The notes beneath the pieces are model-generated. The model was not told the DNA's origin. It saw only the letters and a program-made list of their open reading frames with translations, and ran no database searches. The position numbers and the translations under genes were made by a program. Below are positions 40,717 to 49,717 of a stretch of DNA of 64,000 bases, one piece after another. Positions within the stretch are counted from its first letter, which is position 1, and every line of letters starts with the position of its first letter. The DNA is from an uncultured Clostridium sp. (GTDB taxonomy: Bacteria; Bacillota; Clostridia; Clostridiales; Clostridiaceae), in assembly GCA_903789665.1 (NCBI GenBank), contig CAIFEX010000019.1:1-64000 (forward strand), in the 5' to 3' direction.

Positions 40717-41354
40717 TGTGGAATTTGGTTTTAAAAGACATACTTATACAAAAAAGAACTTTCATCATAATTATAATAGCCTCAATGCTGCTGGTTACCG
40801 GCTTTAAAAACAATATCAGTGCATTTTACTCATTTCTTGTCCCTTTTACCACTTATGCATTTTTAACAAACAGCTTCTATCAAGATGAAAGAGCTGAAAA
40901 AATATTGAACAGCCTGCCAATAAACAGAATAAACATAGTTGCGGCAAAATACTTAGCTGTATTCATATTTGCACTTATAAGCATAGCGATTTCATTTTTA
41001 CTTTTTATTTTCGCAAAATATACAGGTATGGTACAATTACCAAGGATAATAAATGTTGAAGATATAACAGGAGGATTAATAGGGGCTCTTTTCCTAAGCT
41101 GTGCACTTTTCCCCTTGTATTTCAAATATGGATATTTAAAAACACGATATGTAATGCTGATATTGTTTCTAGGAATATTCTTTATTTTTATAGCACTTGC
41201 AAAAATATTCGGTGAAAGAGCTCAGCATATTTTCATTTACTTGGACAGTATTCCCGATACTACAATGAAATTTGCCATAACAGCAGTATGCTTAATAATA
41301 TTTTCACTGTCATTTGCCCTGTCATACAAGGTCTATAAAAACAAGGACCTCTGA
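40716..41354 (+). CDS. ABC-2 type permease of the GntR operon
   Basis: A 212-residue membrane protein with six hydrophobic segments, opening MWNLVLKDILIQKRTFIII. A conserved DERAEKILNSLPINRINIVAAKYL stretch (residues about 55-80) is characteristic of ABC-2 permease family members partnered with GntR-linked ATPases. It forms the membrane half of the exporter. No terminator is obvious before the aldo/keto reductase gene. Confidence 0.82.
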   Translation: MWNLVLKDILIQKRTFIIIIIASMLLVTGFKNNISAFYSFLVPFTTYAFLTNSFYQDERAEKILNSLPINRINIVAAKYLAVFIFALISIAISFLLFIFAKYTGMVQLPRIINVEDITGGLIGALFLSCALFPLYFKYGYLKTRYVMLILFLGIFFIFIALAKIFGERAQHIFIYLDSIPDTTMKFAITAVCLIIFSLSFALSYKVYKNKDL

Positions 41355-41390
41355 TTTAGGTACAAAAAATAATTGCAAAATTCACCGCTG

Positions 41391-41431
41391 TTGTATACAA
41401 TAATAGTTGTATACATAATATTTTAGTATAC
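41391..41431 (+). promoter_or_regulatory. Aldo/keto reductase promoter with three GTATAC boxes
   Basis: GTATAC cores at 41393-41398, 41409-41414 and 41426-41431 are spaced 16 and 17 bases apart, the first inside the perfect palindrome TTGTATACAA. TTGTAT (41391-41396) with CATAAT (41414-41419) 17 bases later gives a plausible promoter overlapped by the boxes. Confidence 0.55.
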
Positions 41432-41486
41432 ATTATGATATTTGTACAATCACTTGACTAAAATGTTGATAAAAGGAGGAATACAA

Positions 41487-42644
41487 ATGTTGTACCGAAA
41501 TTTCGGTAAAACAGGGGAAAAGGTTTCAATCTTAGGTTTTGGATGTATGAGGCTTCCATTACTTTCTGGAGGTGATTCCACTAAAATTGACAAGGAAAAA
41601 GCCATAAAGATAATCCGATATGCAATTGACAGGGGTGTAAATTATGTAGACACGGCATATACTTATCATGGAAACAGTTCAACAAAGGGAGGCGCAGGCG
41701 AACCTCTCGTAGCAGAGGCATTGAAAAACGGCTACAGGGAAAAAGTCAATCTGGCCACAAAACTTCCCAGCTGGTTGATAACCAAGAGAAGTGACATGGA
41801 TAAATATTTAAATGAACAATTGGAACGTCTGCAAACAGATCACATAGATTTTTATCTTATACACTCACTTAACCGTGAAAATTGGAAAAAGGTAAAGGAA
41901 AACGGTGTGGATGAATTTCTGGATTCTGCCATAAAAGACGGAAGAATAAGATATGCAGGATTTTCTTTCCACGACAAATTGGATCTCTTCAAAGAAATAG
42001 TAGATTATTACAACTGGTCATTCTGTCAAATGCAGTACAACTACTCAGATGAAAACTTTCAGGCAGGGACAAGAGGATTAAAATATGCAGCCCAAAAAGG
42101 TCTTGGAATTACAATTATGGAGCCTTTAAGAGGGGGAAAACTTGTAAACAGCCTGCCTAAAGAGGCAATGGATACCTTTGACAGATCGAACTTTAAAAGG
42201 ACACCGGCCGAATGGGGATTGAGATGGGTATGGAACCATCCTGAAGTAAAGGTTGTTTTAAGTGGAATGAATTCCATGGAACAAGTTAAGGAGAACATAA
42301 AAACAGCAGACAAAGCCAGGGCAAATTCACTGACAGAAAAGGAACTTAAATTAATAGACAAAGTCAAAGATGTATTCAATGCAAAGATAAAAGTCAATTG
42401 TACAGGCTGCGAATACTGTATGCCATGTCCATCTGGTGTAAATATTCCAGGGTGTTTCAGCGCCTATAACAATTACAGTATTTTTGGAAAAGATGATGAT
42501 ACCTATAACTCTATTTCATCCGAAAACAGGGCGTCAAAATGCAAGGAATGCGGCAGATGCGAATCTCTATGCCCGCAGGGTATTCCAATCCGCAGGGAAT
42601 TGAAAAATGTGAGAGATCTCTTTGAAAAAGTACCCGCACTCTAA
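41487..42644 (+). CDS. Aldo/keto reductase with C-terminal 4Fe-4S domain
   Basis: A 385-residue fusion: an aldo/keto reductase barrel with the catalytic Asp and Tyr in YVDTAYTYHG (near 47-52), Lys in LATKLPSW and His in YLIHSLNRENW, and a C-terminal ferredoxin-like domain with CTGCEYCMPCPSGV (near residue 310) and CKECGRCESLCPQG (near 355). This class is widespread in anaerobes and likely couples ferredoxin with carbonyl reduction. The ATG at 41487 follows AAAGGAGG. It appears to be a single-gene transcript ended by the hairpin at 42688-42730. Confidence 0.88.
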   Translation: MLYRNFGKTGEKVSILGFGCMRLPLLSGGDSTKIDKEKAIKIIRYAIDRGVNYVDTAYTYHGNSSTKGGAGEPLVAEALKNGYREKVNLATKLPSWLITKRSDMDKYLNEQLERLQTDHIDFYLIHSLNRENWKKVKENGVDEFLDSAIKDGRIRYAGFSFHDKLDLFKEIVDYYNWSFCQMQYNYSDENFQAGTRGLKYAAQKGLGITIMEPLRGGKLVNSLPKEAMDTFDRSNFKRTPAEWGLRWVWNHPEVKVVLSGMNSMEQVKENIKTADKARANSLTEKELKLIDKVKDVFNAKIKVNCTGCEYCMPCPSGVNIPGCFSAYNNYSIFGKDDDTYNSISSENRASKCKECGRCESLCPQGIPIRRELKNVRDLFEKVPAL

Positions 42645-42687
42645 TTTTATTTATACAAGCTTAACATTACAGACATTGACAGGCAGC

Positions 42688-42730
42688 GGCACAAATCTCT
42701 TTCAATTGAGAGTTTCTGCTTTTTTGTGCC
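42688..42730. terminator. Convergent terminator
   Basis: GGCACAAA (42688-42695) pairs with TTTGTGCC (42723-42730), with an inner CTCT/GAGAG pair and a T run before the right arm. It lies between the aldo/keto reductase and the convergent aldolase. Confidence 0.7.
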
Positions 42731-42765
42731 TTCTCCCGCCATTGTCCAAAAAATTTTTTCATAAT

Positions 42766-43416
42766 TTATTTAAATTTCACATAGGAAGGATATTCCCACT
42801 TTTTTAATTCCTCTTCAGGTAAAACATCGGGCTCCCTATTTCCATTCAACAATAAAGCCCTATAGTATATTTCCGCTATTTCCTCTACATATCTTGCTTT
42901 AAGATAGGCACTTTCTATATTTTCACCTACGGTTACAACTCCATGGCTTTCCAGTAAACACGCATCCGATCTTTTAAGTGGTTCAACTACCGACTGTGCC
43001 AGCTCCCTTGTCCCGGGTCTTCCATAAGGTGCCACATGCACAGTTCCCCCATAGTAAACAGATTCATAAACAACAGGCGGGATTTCTTTTTTCAAAACTG
43101 CAAAGGATGTTGCAAAATGCGAGTGAGTATGTACCACGGCAGAAATATCTTTTCTTGAATTATATGCATAAATGTGCATAAGCACTTCACTGCTTGGTTT
43201 ATATCCCTTTTTGCTTTCTATTACATTTAAATCCAAATCAAGCACACATATATCATCTCCGGATAAATTTTTCCTATCCACTCCCGACGGAGTTATCAGC
43301 ACGCAGCCGGTATTTTTGTCTTTAATACTAAAATTTCCCGATTTATGTTTGCAAAGTCCCTCTTCTTCCGCCTCTCTTGCCACCACAGCCAATTTTTCTT
43401 TTTCATCTTCAAGCAT
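42766..43416 (-). CDS. Class II aldolase (fuculose-1-phosphate aldolase-like), MTA salvage
   Basis: A 216-residue zinc aldolase of the AraD/FucA family: GNFSIKDKNTGCVLITPSG near residue 27, zinc ligands in VVHTHSHFATSFA (near 95-99), and a downstream SHGVVTVGE. Family members act on L-fuculose or ribulose phosphates. Its place directly after mtnA and mtnK points to the salvage route in which methylthioribulose-1-phosphate is split to dihydroxyacetone phosphate and methylthioacetaldehyde; that assignment is from context. Spacing to mtnA is 33 bases. Confidence 0.85.
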   Translation of the reverse strand: MLEDEKEKLAVVAREAEEEGLCKHKSGNFSIKDKNTGCVLITPSGVDRKNLSGDDICVLDLDLNVIESKKGYKPSSEVLMHIYAYNSRKDISAVVHTHSHFATSFAVLKKEIPPVVYESVYYGGTVHVAPYGRPGTRELAQSVVEPLKRSDACLLESHGVVTVGENIESAYLKARYVEEIAEIYYRALLLNGNREPDVLPEEELKKWEYPSYVKFK

Positions 43417-43448
43417 AATGTCAGTATTCTCCTTTCTGTCTTACAATT

Positions 43449-44498
43449 TCAGGCTTTTATCATTTTCTTTAAATTCTCTTCAAAAGGCGGATAGACTATA
43501 CCCTTTTCTGTAACTATGGCAGTTATATTCTCATGGGGTGTTACATCAAAAGATGGATTGTATACCTTCACTCCTTCAGGTACGGTCCTGACGCCAAATC
43601 TGCAGGTAACTTCCACAGGATCCCTCTCCTCTATGGGTATATCTTTTCCTGACTTAGTATTTAAATCTATACTTGGTGTAGGTGCCGCTATATACATGGG
43701 TATATTAAAGTACTTCGCCAAAATGGAAACCCCAAAGGTACCTATCTTATTTGCCGTATCACCATTGGCAGCTATTCTGTCGCATCCCACTATAACGGCG
43801 TCAATCTTGTGCTGAGACATAACTACAGCTGCCATATTATCCGTTATAGTTGTCACGTCTATCCCCGCCATGTAAAGTTCCAGTGCAGTAAGGGTGGAAC
43901 CCTGAAGCCTCGGTCTTGTTTCATCAGAATACACTTTAAGGTGCCATCCCCTCTCCTTGGCAAGGTACATGGGTGCCGTAGCCGTCCCATATTTTGATGT
44001 GGCCAGCTGCCCTGCATTACAGTGGGTCAGTATTCCCATATTGTCCCTGAGAAGTGTGATCAAATTTTCTCCTATACTCTTGCATATTTCAACATCTTCA
44101 CTGTGAATACTTCTGGCTTCATCTTTAAGTATCTTCTTTATTTCCGGAACAGGTTTGCCTTTCTCCTCTCTGATCTTTTTAAGCATCCTGTTCAATGCCC
44201 ACGAGAGGTTGACAGCAGTGGGTCTGCTCGAATTCAAGTATCTCGCCTTTCCCTCTACAGTACTGTAAAATTTTTCAAAAGAATCTTCAGGAGCAACTTT
44301 AATTCCAAAATACAGCCCGTAACCTGCTGCTACACCTATGGCAGGAGCACCTCTTACAACCATCGTCTTTATAGCATCATAAACTCCCTTTACCGTATTA
44401 TAGGTTTTATACTCTATTGAATTTGGAAGTTTTGTCTGATCTAAAAGTACGAGCTCCTCTTCTCCATCCCTCCACTGAATAGCATATAATTCAGACAT
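43449..44498 (-). CDS. mtnA: Methylthioribose-1-phosphate isomerase
   Basis: A 349-residue MtnA, which isomerises 5-methylthioribose-1-phosphate to methylthioribulose-1-phosphate. Clear motifs: [17 protein letters not shown] near residue 46, [10 protein letters not shown] near 160 (catalytic Cys), [20 protein letters not shown] near 240 (catalytic Asp) and [20 protein letters not shown]. The eIF2B-like fold is expected. The gene lies between mtnK and the aldolase, 19 bases after mtnK. Confidence 0.94.
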   Translation of the reverse strand: MSELYAIQWRDGEEELVLLDQTKLPNSIEYKTYNTVKGVYDAIKTMVVRGAPAIGVAAGYGLYFGIKVAPEDSFEKFYSTVEGKARYLNSSRPTAVNLSWALNRMLKKIREEKGKPVPEIKKILKDEARSIHSEDVEICKSIGENLITLLRDNMGILTHCNAGQLATSKYGTATAPMYLAKERGWHLKVYSDETRPRLQGSTLTALELYMAGIDVTTITDNMAAVVMSQHKIDAVIVGCDRIAANGDTANKIGTFGVSILAKYFNIPMYIAAPTPSIDLNTKSGKDIPIEERDPVEVTCRFGVRTVPEGVKVYNPSFDVTPHENITAIVTEKGIVYPPFEENLKKMIKA

Positions 44499-44517
44499 TT
44501 TATTACCTCCTTGAATT

Positions 44518-45726
44518 TTATTTTGCAGAATCTTTAACCAGCTTCACAAATTCTCCAACAGAATCAATGTTGTTTCTATTTATGAGAATAGCCTGTCCAA
44601 CTTTCAACCCCATTATCTGGGCTCCGGCTCTTTTTTTAGGATCTTCCACTGCATCCATATCCGGCACATGGGCCATTCCAATAATCCTTCTCATGATTTC
44701 ACAGGCACAAAAACCAATGGTTTCATGGAGCAGATTTTTTATATAGTATTCCCTGTAACCAGCCGTCTTTGTTATTATATCCCTTGACTCATTTTCCCAG
44801 AGATAATTGAATTCATCTAAAAATTCTCTCCATATATCTTCCATGGAATCAAGCAGATAGATTCTATACCTGTTTATGTCCACTTCAGTCTTATCTGTTC
44901 TTCCTTCCCAGGAAACATAATTCAAGATAAAATTGGCAAACAGCAGTCCTATATCATATCCATAAGGTCCGTAAAATGCAAATTCACAATCAAATACAAC
45001 GGTCTTCTCATCATTTATAAATATGGAACCCGTATGCAGATCTCCATGAAGCAACGATTCGGCCTTGGTCATAAATATATTTTTCAATTTGGAGACTTCA
45101 AGACATACATTTTTATCTTTCCAGATATTCTCTCTGACATATTCCGCTATGTACTTGTTTATGTCATTGGACTCCGCATTCATATAGGGATCATTTAAAA
45201 CAAGTCTTTCAGTTATGTCACATAACTCAGGGTTTATAAATTTTCCCACAATTTTCTTTTTTTCTATGGGACTCATTCCCATATCCGATGTCAGAAATAA
45301 ATTTCTCGCCATAAACTTTCCTATTTGTCTCGGAAAATTCCTAAAGGTTTTCATCTCCATCATAGCCTTCCGCAGGATCTCCATATCACCCAGATCCTCC
45401 ATCACAGTCAGCGCGCATTCATTACTGTGATAGTATACTTTGGGGACACTGCCCGGACAGACTTTGTCCTGTAATCTAAGCGTTTCAGCTTCTATCCTGT
45501 TCCTGTCCAAGGTCAATTTCCACCCTTCTCCTGCAATTTTCAGATAGGGAAGCGCCTGCTTTACAACGACCTTCTTATTACTGTCCAAATCCACCACCCT
45601 GAAAACATAATTTAAATTTCCGTCTCCTATTTCCCTGCCTTCAGTTTTATGATCTTTGGGAAATATCCCTATACTTTTTAAATAGTCACCTACAATGTCT
45701 TTTGTCATTTCTCTGTAACCGCTCAT
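44518..45726 (-). CDS. mtnK: Methylthioribose kinase
   Basis: A 402-residue kinase of the MtnK/ChoK-like fold: ATP-binding loop [23 protein letters not shown], the catalytic [15 protein letters not shown] near residue 235 and metal-binding [17 protein letters not shown]. It phosphorylates 5-methylthioribose on C1. As the first gene of mtnK-mtnA-aldolase it feeds MtnA. The leader carries two tandem 16-base repeats and a small hairpin near the ribosome site. Confidence 0.93.
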   Translation of the reverse strand: MSGYREMTKDIVGDYLKSIGIFPKDHKTEGREIGDGNLNYVFRVVDLDSNKKVVVKQALPYLKIAGEGWKLTLDRNRIEAETLRLQDKVCPGSVPKVYYHSNECALTVMEDLGDMEILRKAMMEMKTFRNFPRQIGKFMARNLFLTSDMGMSPIEKKKIVGKFINPELCDITERLVLNDPYMNAESNDINKYIAEYVRENIWKDKNVCLEVSKLKNIFMTKAESLLHGDLHTGSIFINDEKTVVFDCEFAFYGPYGYDIGLLFANFILNYVSWEGRTDKTEVDINRYRIYLLDSMEDIWREFLDEFNYLWENESRDIITKTAGYREYYIKNLLHETIGFCACEIMRRIIGMAHVPDMDAVEDPKKRAGAQIMGLKVGQAILINRNNIDSVGEFVKLVKDSAK

Positions 45727-45730
45727 TATT

Positions 45731-45809
45731 TAAACCTGATCTCCCATCAGTCAGGTTCTTTCACCTCTTCTTTCTCATTTATATTTAGTCTGATTTATAT
45801 TTAGTCTGA
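45731..45809 (-). promoter_or_regulatory. mtnK leader: tandem repeats and hairpin
   Basis: Two exact copies of TTTATATTTAGTCTGA are joined head to tail at 45778-45793 and 45794-45809. Nearer the ATG, AACCTGA and TCAGGTT can pair around a GGGAGA-containing loop, which could mask the ribosome site. No SAM or other known riboswitch core is visible. Confidence 0.45.
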
Positions 45810-45857
45810 CAAATTATAATTATCTTCTTAAAAATAGTATAACATAAACAAACTTTT

Positions 45858-48800
45858 TCATGTGAACAATTCCAGAACCTGTTTTTCTGTCAATGAAGCA
45901 ATGCCGCAGGTTCCGGAAAGTCCGTCATCAAGCAGGCTGTCTATGAGTTTTTCCTTTTCACTTTGAAGCTGAAGTATTTTTTCTTCAATAGTACCTCTTG
46001 TTATGAGCTTTATAACTTCCACCACATTTCTCTGGCCTATTCTATGGGCCCTGTCTGTGGCCTGCTGTTCAACTGCAGGATTCCACCAGGGATCAAAGTG
46101 AATCACTATATCTGCAGAAGTTAAATTCAAACCTGTTCCGCCCGCTTTTAAACTTATCAAAAATACAGGACTGCTGCCAGAATTAAATTCATCCACCAGG
46201 TTTATCCTGTCCTTTGAAGGTACCGAACCATCCAGATAGCTGTAATCGACGCCTTCCAATTCTAACCTGTTTCCAATATTTTTAAGTACGGAAGTAAACT
46301 GCGAAAATACCAGTACTTTATGTCCTTCACTGATACTTTGAGTTAAGAGTTCCACCAGTGCTTCCATTTTTGCACTTCCCCCGTTGTAATCTTCCATTAC
46401 TATGGACGGATCAAGGCACAGCTGCCTTAACTTTGTAATATAAGCCAATATTTCAATTTTGCTGTTTTTAAATTCGTCTTGCTTTACCTTTTTCTCAATG
46501 AGCTCAACAGCATGCTCTGCGTAAACTCCATAAGCTTTTCTCTGCTCATCTCCCATAGTCACCATCAGAGTTCTCTCTATCTTATCCGGCAGCTCCTCCA
46601 TGACATCTTTTTTCCTCCTTCTCAAAATAAATGGCTTTACAAGCCTTTTGAGATCTTCAATTACCACAGGCTCTTCCTTGAGTTTTTTATAATACCTCAC
46701 ACTAAATCTCTTTTCATCATATAGATATCCAGGCATTATAAAATCAAATATGGACCAAAGTTCCATAACGGAATTTTCCACAGGAGTACCAGTTATGGCA
46801 AATCTTGTCCTTGCATTTATTCTCTTTACACTTTCAGCATTTTGAGAATGTGGATTCTTTATATACTGGGCTTCATCCAACAGGCAGTAGTCAAAACTCA
46901 CATTTTCATACATCCCGATGTCTCTTTTTAAAAGATTATACGTGGTTATAATAACATCATATTTATCCACATTATTTATCTGGTTCTCCCTGCAGCTTTT
47001 TGATCCATTTACTGCCAGTGCCTTCATATCCGGGGCAAACTTTTTAAATTCATGGATCCAGTTGTAAACCAGTGAAGTTGGTACCACAATCAGCGATCTG
47101 CTGTTTTTATTTGAAAGCAAAAAAGCAATGGCTTGAATGGTTTTACCAAGACCCATCTCATCTCCCAGTATACCTCCAAATCCCAAATAATCCAGTGTTT
47201 TAAGCCAGTTAAAGCCTGTCTTCTGATATTTTCTCAAAGTTCCATTTAGATTTTCAGGCTCCTTGAATTTGTGCTCTTTTATGTTTTTAAATTTATCTAC
47301 TATTTTTTTAATTTCATCCATTCCCTTTATGTACCTTATATGGTTTTTTTCAACATAGGAGTTTATAAAGACACTTTTGTTTTTATCTATTTCAACATAA
47401 TTATCAACTATATCCTGTCGTGAAACCATATCCAGCAATTTCAAGAACTTTTTAAGCTCCAGCTCCTCCAAATCCAGATACTCTCCGGTTTTCAGCCTGT
47501 AATACTTAAGATTGTCCCTAAAAGCTCTCAGTATTGAAGCCGTTTCTTCAGGAGGTATGTCTCCTATTTTGAATTTCATCTCAAAATAATTATATTTCCC
47601 CGATTTGATATCACCTCTTATATCTTTATTTTTTATAGATTTTATCCCCTTGAAATTTTCAGAGTAAAAGACCTCACCTATTTTCTGAAGCCTTGCTATC
47701 TCATTTTTGAAAAATCTAAAGGCATAGTCATCCCCCCGCTTAAAATAAAATTTATTCCCCGCCTTTTCAAATCCAAGAGAATTTACCATTTTCAAAACCA
47801 TTTTTTCCTTTCTGGAATCCCTGTATACAATTTTTTCGCTGCAGTCCCCCCATATGTTAAATTCAAAAGAGCCATATCTGACCTCGACGACAAGTATGAT
47901 TTCACTTCCTTTCTTGTCAAAATAAAATTTGGGCTCGCATTTTTCATCTACCACTTTTTCCCTTATAGCCTTGGACAGCACAACATTATCAGATAGTAAA
48001 TTAAGCTTGGGAATCAATCTTCTGAGTATGGTATCTTCCTCGGATCCCTTAAGCACAACTGAATTTTTTCCGCTGAATACGGTAAAAAAAGGTTTTATCC
48101 CAAAACAGTAATCCCTATCTGGAAGATATATAGTCGAACCATAGAAAAATACATCATACCTGGAATCTAAAGCCACAGGCATTCCATCTTTCACTTCCAG
48201 CGCATAATCTTTATCCGACATTCCCAAATTGAACTTCAATGGCGGGACACTTTCAAGTATTTCAGTTTCAACACACCTATATAAAAAGCCATCATTCAAG
48301 TATACCCTATGTGTTTTTATCACATTAAAAAACTCCCTTACAAGGTAATCCGGTATGTATATGTACTTGCCGTCTACATTGGTCCTTTTCATTCTTCCCC
48401 GGTATGTGGAACTCCCATCTATGTTCTTCAACATTTTAATAAAATTCACAAGACATTTATCCCTTGCATTCAGCCTATCTTCTTTCATGTCAAGTGTAAA
48501 ATTTTTCCCATAAGCCACGGATATATTGCTGTAAACCGCAAGTAAAAACCGATCTATATCCTTTAACACGTAAAGGCTGCTGGAACTCATGGAAGCAAAT
48601 CCTATTTTAAACTGGGCGGAGATCCTGTTTTCCCACTGGCTCCTATTTACATAAACTTCAATCTTTATTTCTCTTTTATTCTTTTCATCTCCCAGAAGAA
48701 GTGACAGTGGATCCAAATCATCACATCCACTGTATCTGGGTTTAAGAATATTTTCAGATTCCATTAAAGCAGGATAATTTACCAATTTATCCACTGCCTT

Positions 48801-49103
48801 GTAAAAAGTGGCAGCCAAATGCCTGCAGCAATAATTGTCCTTTCTGTTTCCATTTTTTTCATAATCCGGGCAGCTGCAGTAAGTCAATACTATGCTCTTA
48901 TCCTCAGCATCCAGCTTTATTTCAGTATTGTATTCACTTATGAGACTTTCCGAAATAACTTTTCCTTTTATATACACGATGGTTTTCTCGCTGGAAATTT
49001 CTATAGAGGACACCAGGTCATTGTCAATAATTCTCATTCCCCCGGCGTGATTTTTACTGCTTACCTGTTCATTAAATAATTGTAGTAATTTCTCCCTGTT
49101 CAT
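45858..49103 (-). CDS. SNF2-family helicase with SWIM zinc finger
   Basis: A 1081-residue protein. A SWIM zinc finger lies near residue 75 (YCSCPDYEKNG, then CCRHLAATF). A long middle part, the bacterial SNF2-associated domain, reaches to about residue 620. The SNF2 ATPase follows: Walker A GDEMGLGKTIQAI, LLDEAQYIKN, RFAITGTPVEN, then helicase C with KVLVFSQFTSVLKN and RAHRIGQRN. It translocates on DNA and may remodel protein-DNA complexes. I start at the ATG at 49103 behind AAGGTGAT. No partner genes of a defence system are adjacent, so I treat it as a housekeeping remodeller. Confidence 0.9.
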   Translation of the reverse strand: MNREKLLQLFNEQVSSKNHAGGMRIIDNDLVSSIEISSEKTIVYIKGKVISESLISEYNTEIKLDAEDKSIVLTYCSCPDYEKNGNRKDNYCCRHLAATFYKAVDKLVNYPALMESENILKPRYSGCDDLDPLSLLLGDEKNKREIKIEVYVNRSQWENRISAQFKIGFASMSSSSLYVLKDIDRFLLAVYSNISVAYGKNFTLDMKEDRLNARDKCLVNFIKMLKNIDGSSTYRGRMKRTNVDGKYIYIPDYLVREFFNVIKTHRVYLNDGFLYRCVETEILESVPPLKFNLGMSDKDYALEVKDGMPVALDSRYDVFFYGSTIYLPDRDYCFGIKPFFTVFSGKNSVVLKGSEEDTILRRLIPKLNLLSDNVVLSKAIREKVVDEKCEPKFYFDKKGSEIILVVEVRYGSFEFNIWGDCSEKIVYRDSRKEKMVLKMVNSLGFEKAGNKFYFKRGDDYAFRFFKNEIARLQKIGEVFYSENFKGIKSIKNKDIRGDIKSGKYNYFEMKFKIGDIPPEETASILRAFRDNLKYYRLKTGEYLDLEELELKKFLKLLDMVSRQDIVDNYVEIDKNKSVFINSYVEKNHIRYIKGMDEIKKIVDKFKNIKEHKFKEPENLNGTLRKYQKTGFNWLKTLDYLGFGGILGDEMGLGKTIQAIAFLLSNKNSRSLIVVPTSLVYNWIHEFKKFAPDMKALAVNGSKSCRENQINNVDKYDVIITTYNLLKRDIGMYENVSFDYCLLDEAQYIKNPHSQNAESVKRINARTRFAITGTPVENSVMELWSIFDFIMPGYLYDEKRFSVRYYKKLKEEPVVIEDLKRLVKPFILRRRKKDVMEELPDKIERTLMVTMGDEQRKAYGVYAEHAVELIEKKVKQDEFKNSKIEILAYITKLRQLCLDPSIVMEDYNGGSAKMEALVELLTQSISEGHKVLVFSQFTSVLKNIGNRLELEGVDYSYLDGSVPSKDRINLVDEFNSGSSPVFLISLKAGGTGLNLTSADIVIHFDPWWNPAVEQQATDRAHRIGQRNVVEVIKLITRGTIEEKILQLQSEKEKLIDSLLDDGLSGTCGIASLTEKQVLELFT

Positions 49104-49165
49104 TTTTATCACCTTGATGTAAGTATTTACATAAATTATATCATGAATAATTTACAGGAGTAATT

Positions 49166-49666
49166 ATGAATTATAGGAACAAGCTATCTTATTCTAGAAT
49201 TAATGCCGTAAACTACGCCAGAACTTATGCCGGATCACCCAACACAGCCTACAGGTATTTTCCTGTGCAGGGCGACAACGGAGGTGACTGTACAAACTTT
49301 ATATCCCAGTGTCTAAGAGCAGGAGGTTCACCAATGGTATTCTCGGGAAAAACCAGATGGTGGTACACGGGCCAAAGCTGGTCGGTTTCCTGGGCCGTGG
49401 CCAGTTCTCTCTACTGGTATTTGAAAATCAATTCTGCTGAAAAATTATACGGTGTCAAGGGCATGCAGGTGAATTCCACATCAAAGCTGGAACTTGGAGA
49501 TTTAATATTTTACAAAAACAGAAAAGGCAGAATACAGCACTCGGCAATAATAACTTCATTTAACGGCAATTATCCGCTCATATCCCAGCATACCCCGGAT
49601 CTTCTAGACATACCCTATGAAAAGAGCTGGGCCGACAGAATATATTTCATAAAAATATATTTATAA
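49166..49666 (+). CDS. Amidase-domain (NlpC/P60-type clan) protein
   Basis: A 166-residue protein with the putative amidase domain (PF12671): SRINAVNYARTYAGSPNTAY, then GGDCTNFISQCLRAGG with the likely catalytic Cys, WSVSWAVASSLYWYL, and HSAIITSFNGNYPLISQHTPD carrying the His. Such domains are usually cell-wall hydrolases or spore proteins. There is no signal peptide or membrane segment, so it would act in the cytosol, forespore or after lysis. The start lies about four bases after a CAGGAG site. Confidence 0.8.
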   Translation: MNYRNKLSYSRINAVNYARTYAGSPNTAYRYFPVQGDNGGDCTNFISQCLRAGGSPMVFSGKTRWWYTGQSWSVSWAVASSLYWYLKINSAEKLYGVKGMQVNSTSKLELGDLIFYKNRKGRIQHSAIITSFNGNYPLISQHTPDLLDIPYEKSWADRIYFIKIYL

Positions 49667-49717
49667 ATACCGGTACGGATAAACATGTTATAATAGTAAA
49701 GCAAAGGACGTGTAAAG

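Noticed and set aside
45778..45809. CRISPR-like repeats
   Set aside because: Two adjacent copies without spacers are a simple tandem duplication.
45858..49103. SNF2 helicase as part of a DISARM-type or other defence island
   Set aside because: No methylase, PLD-family or other defence partner lies next to it.
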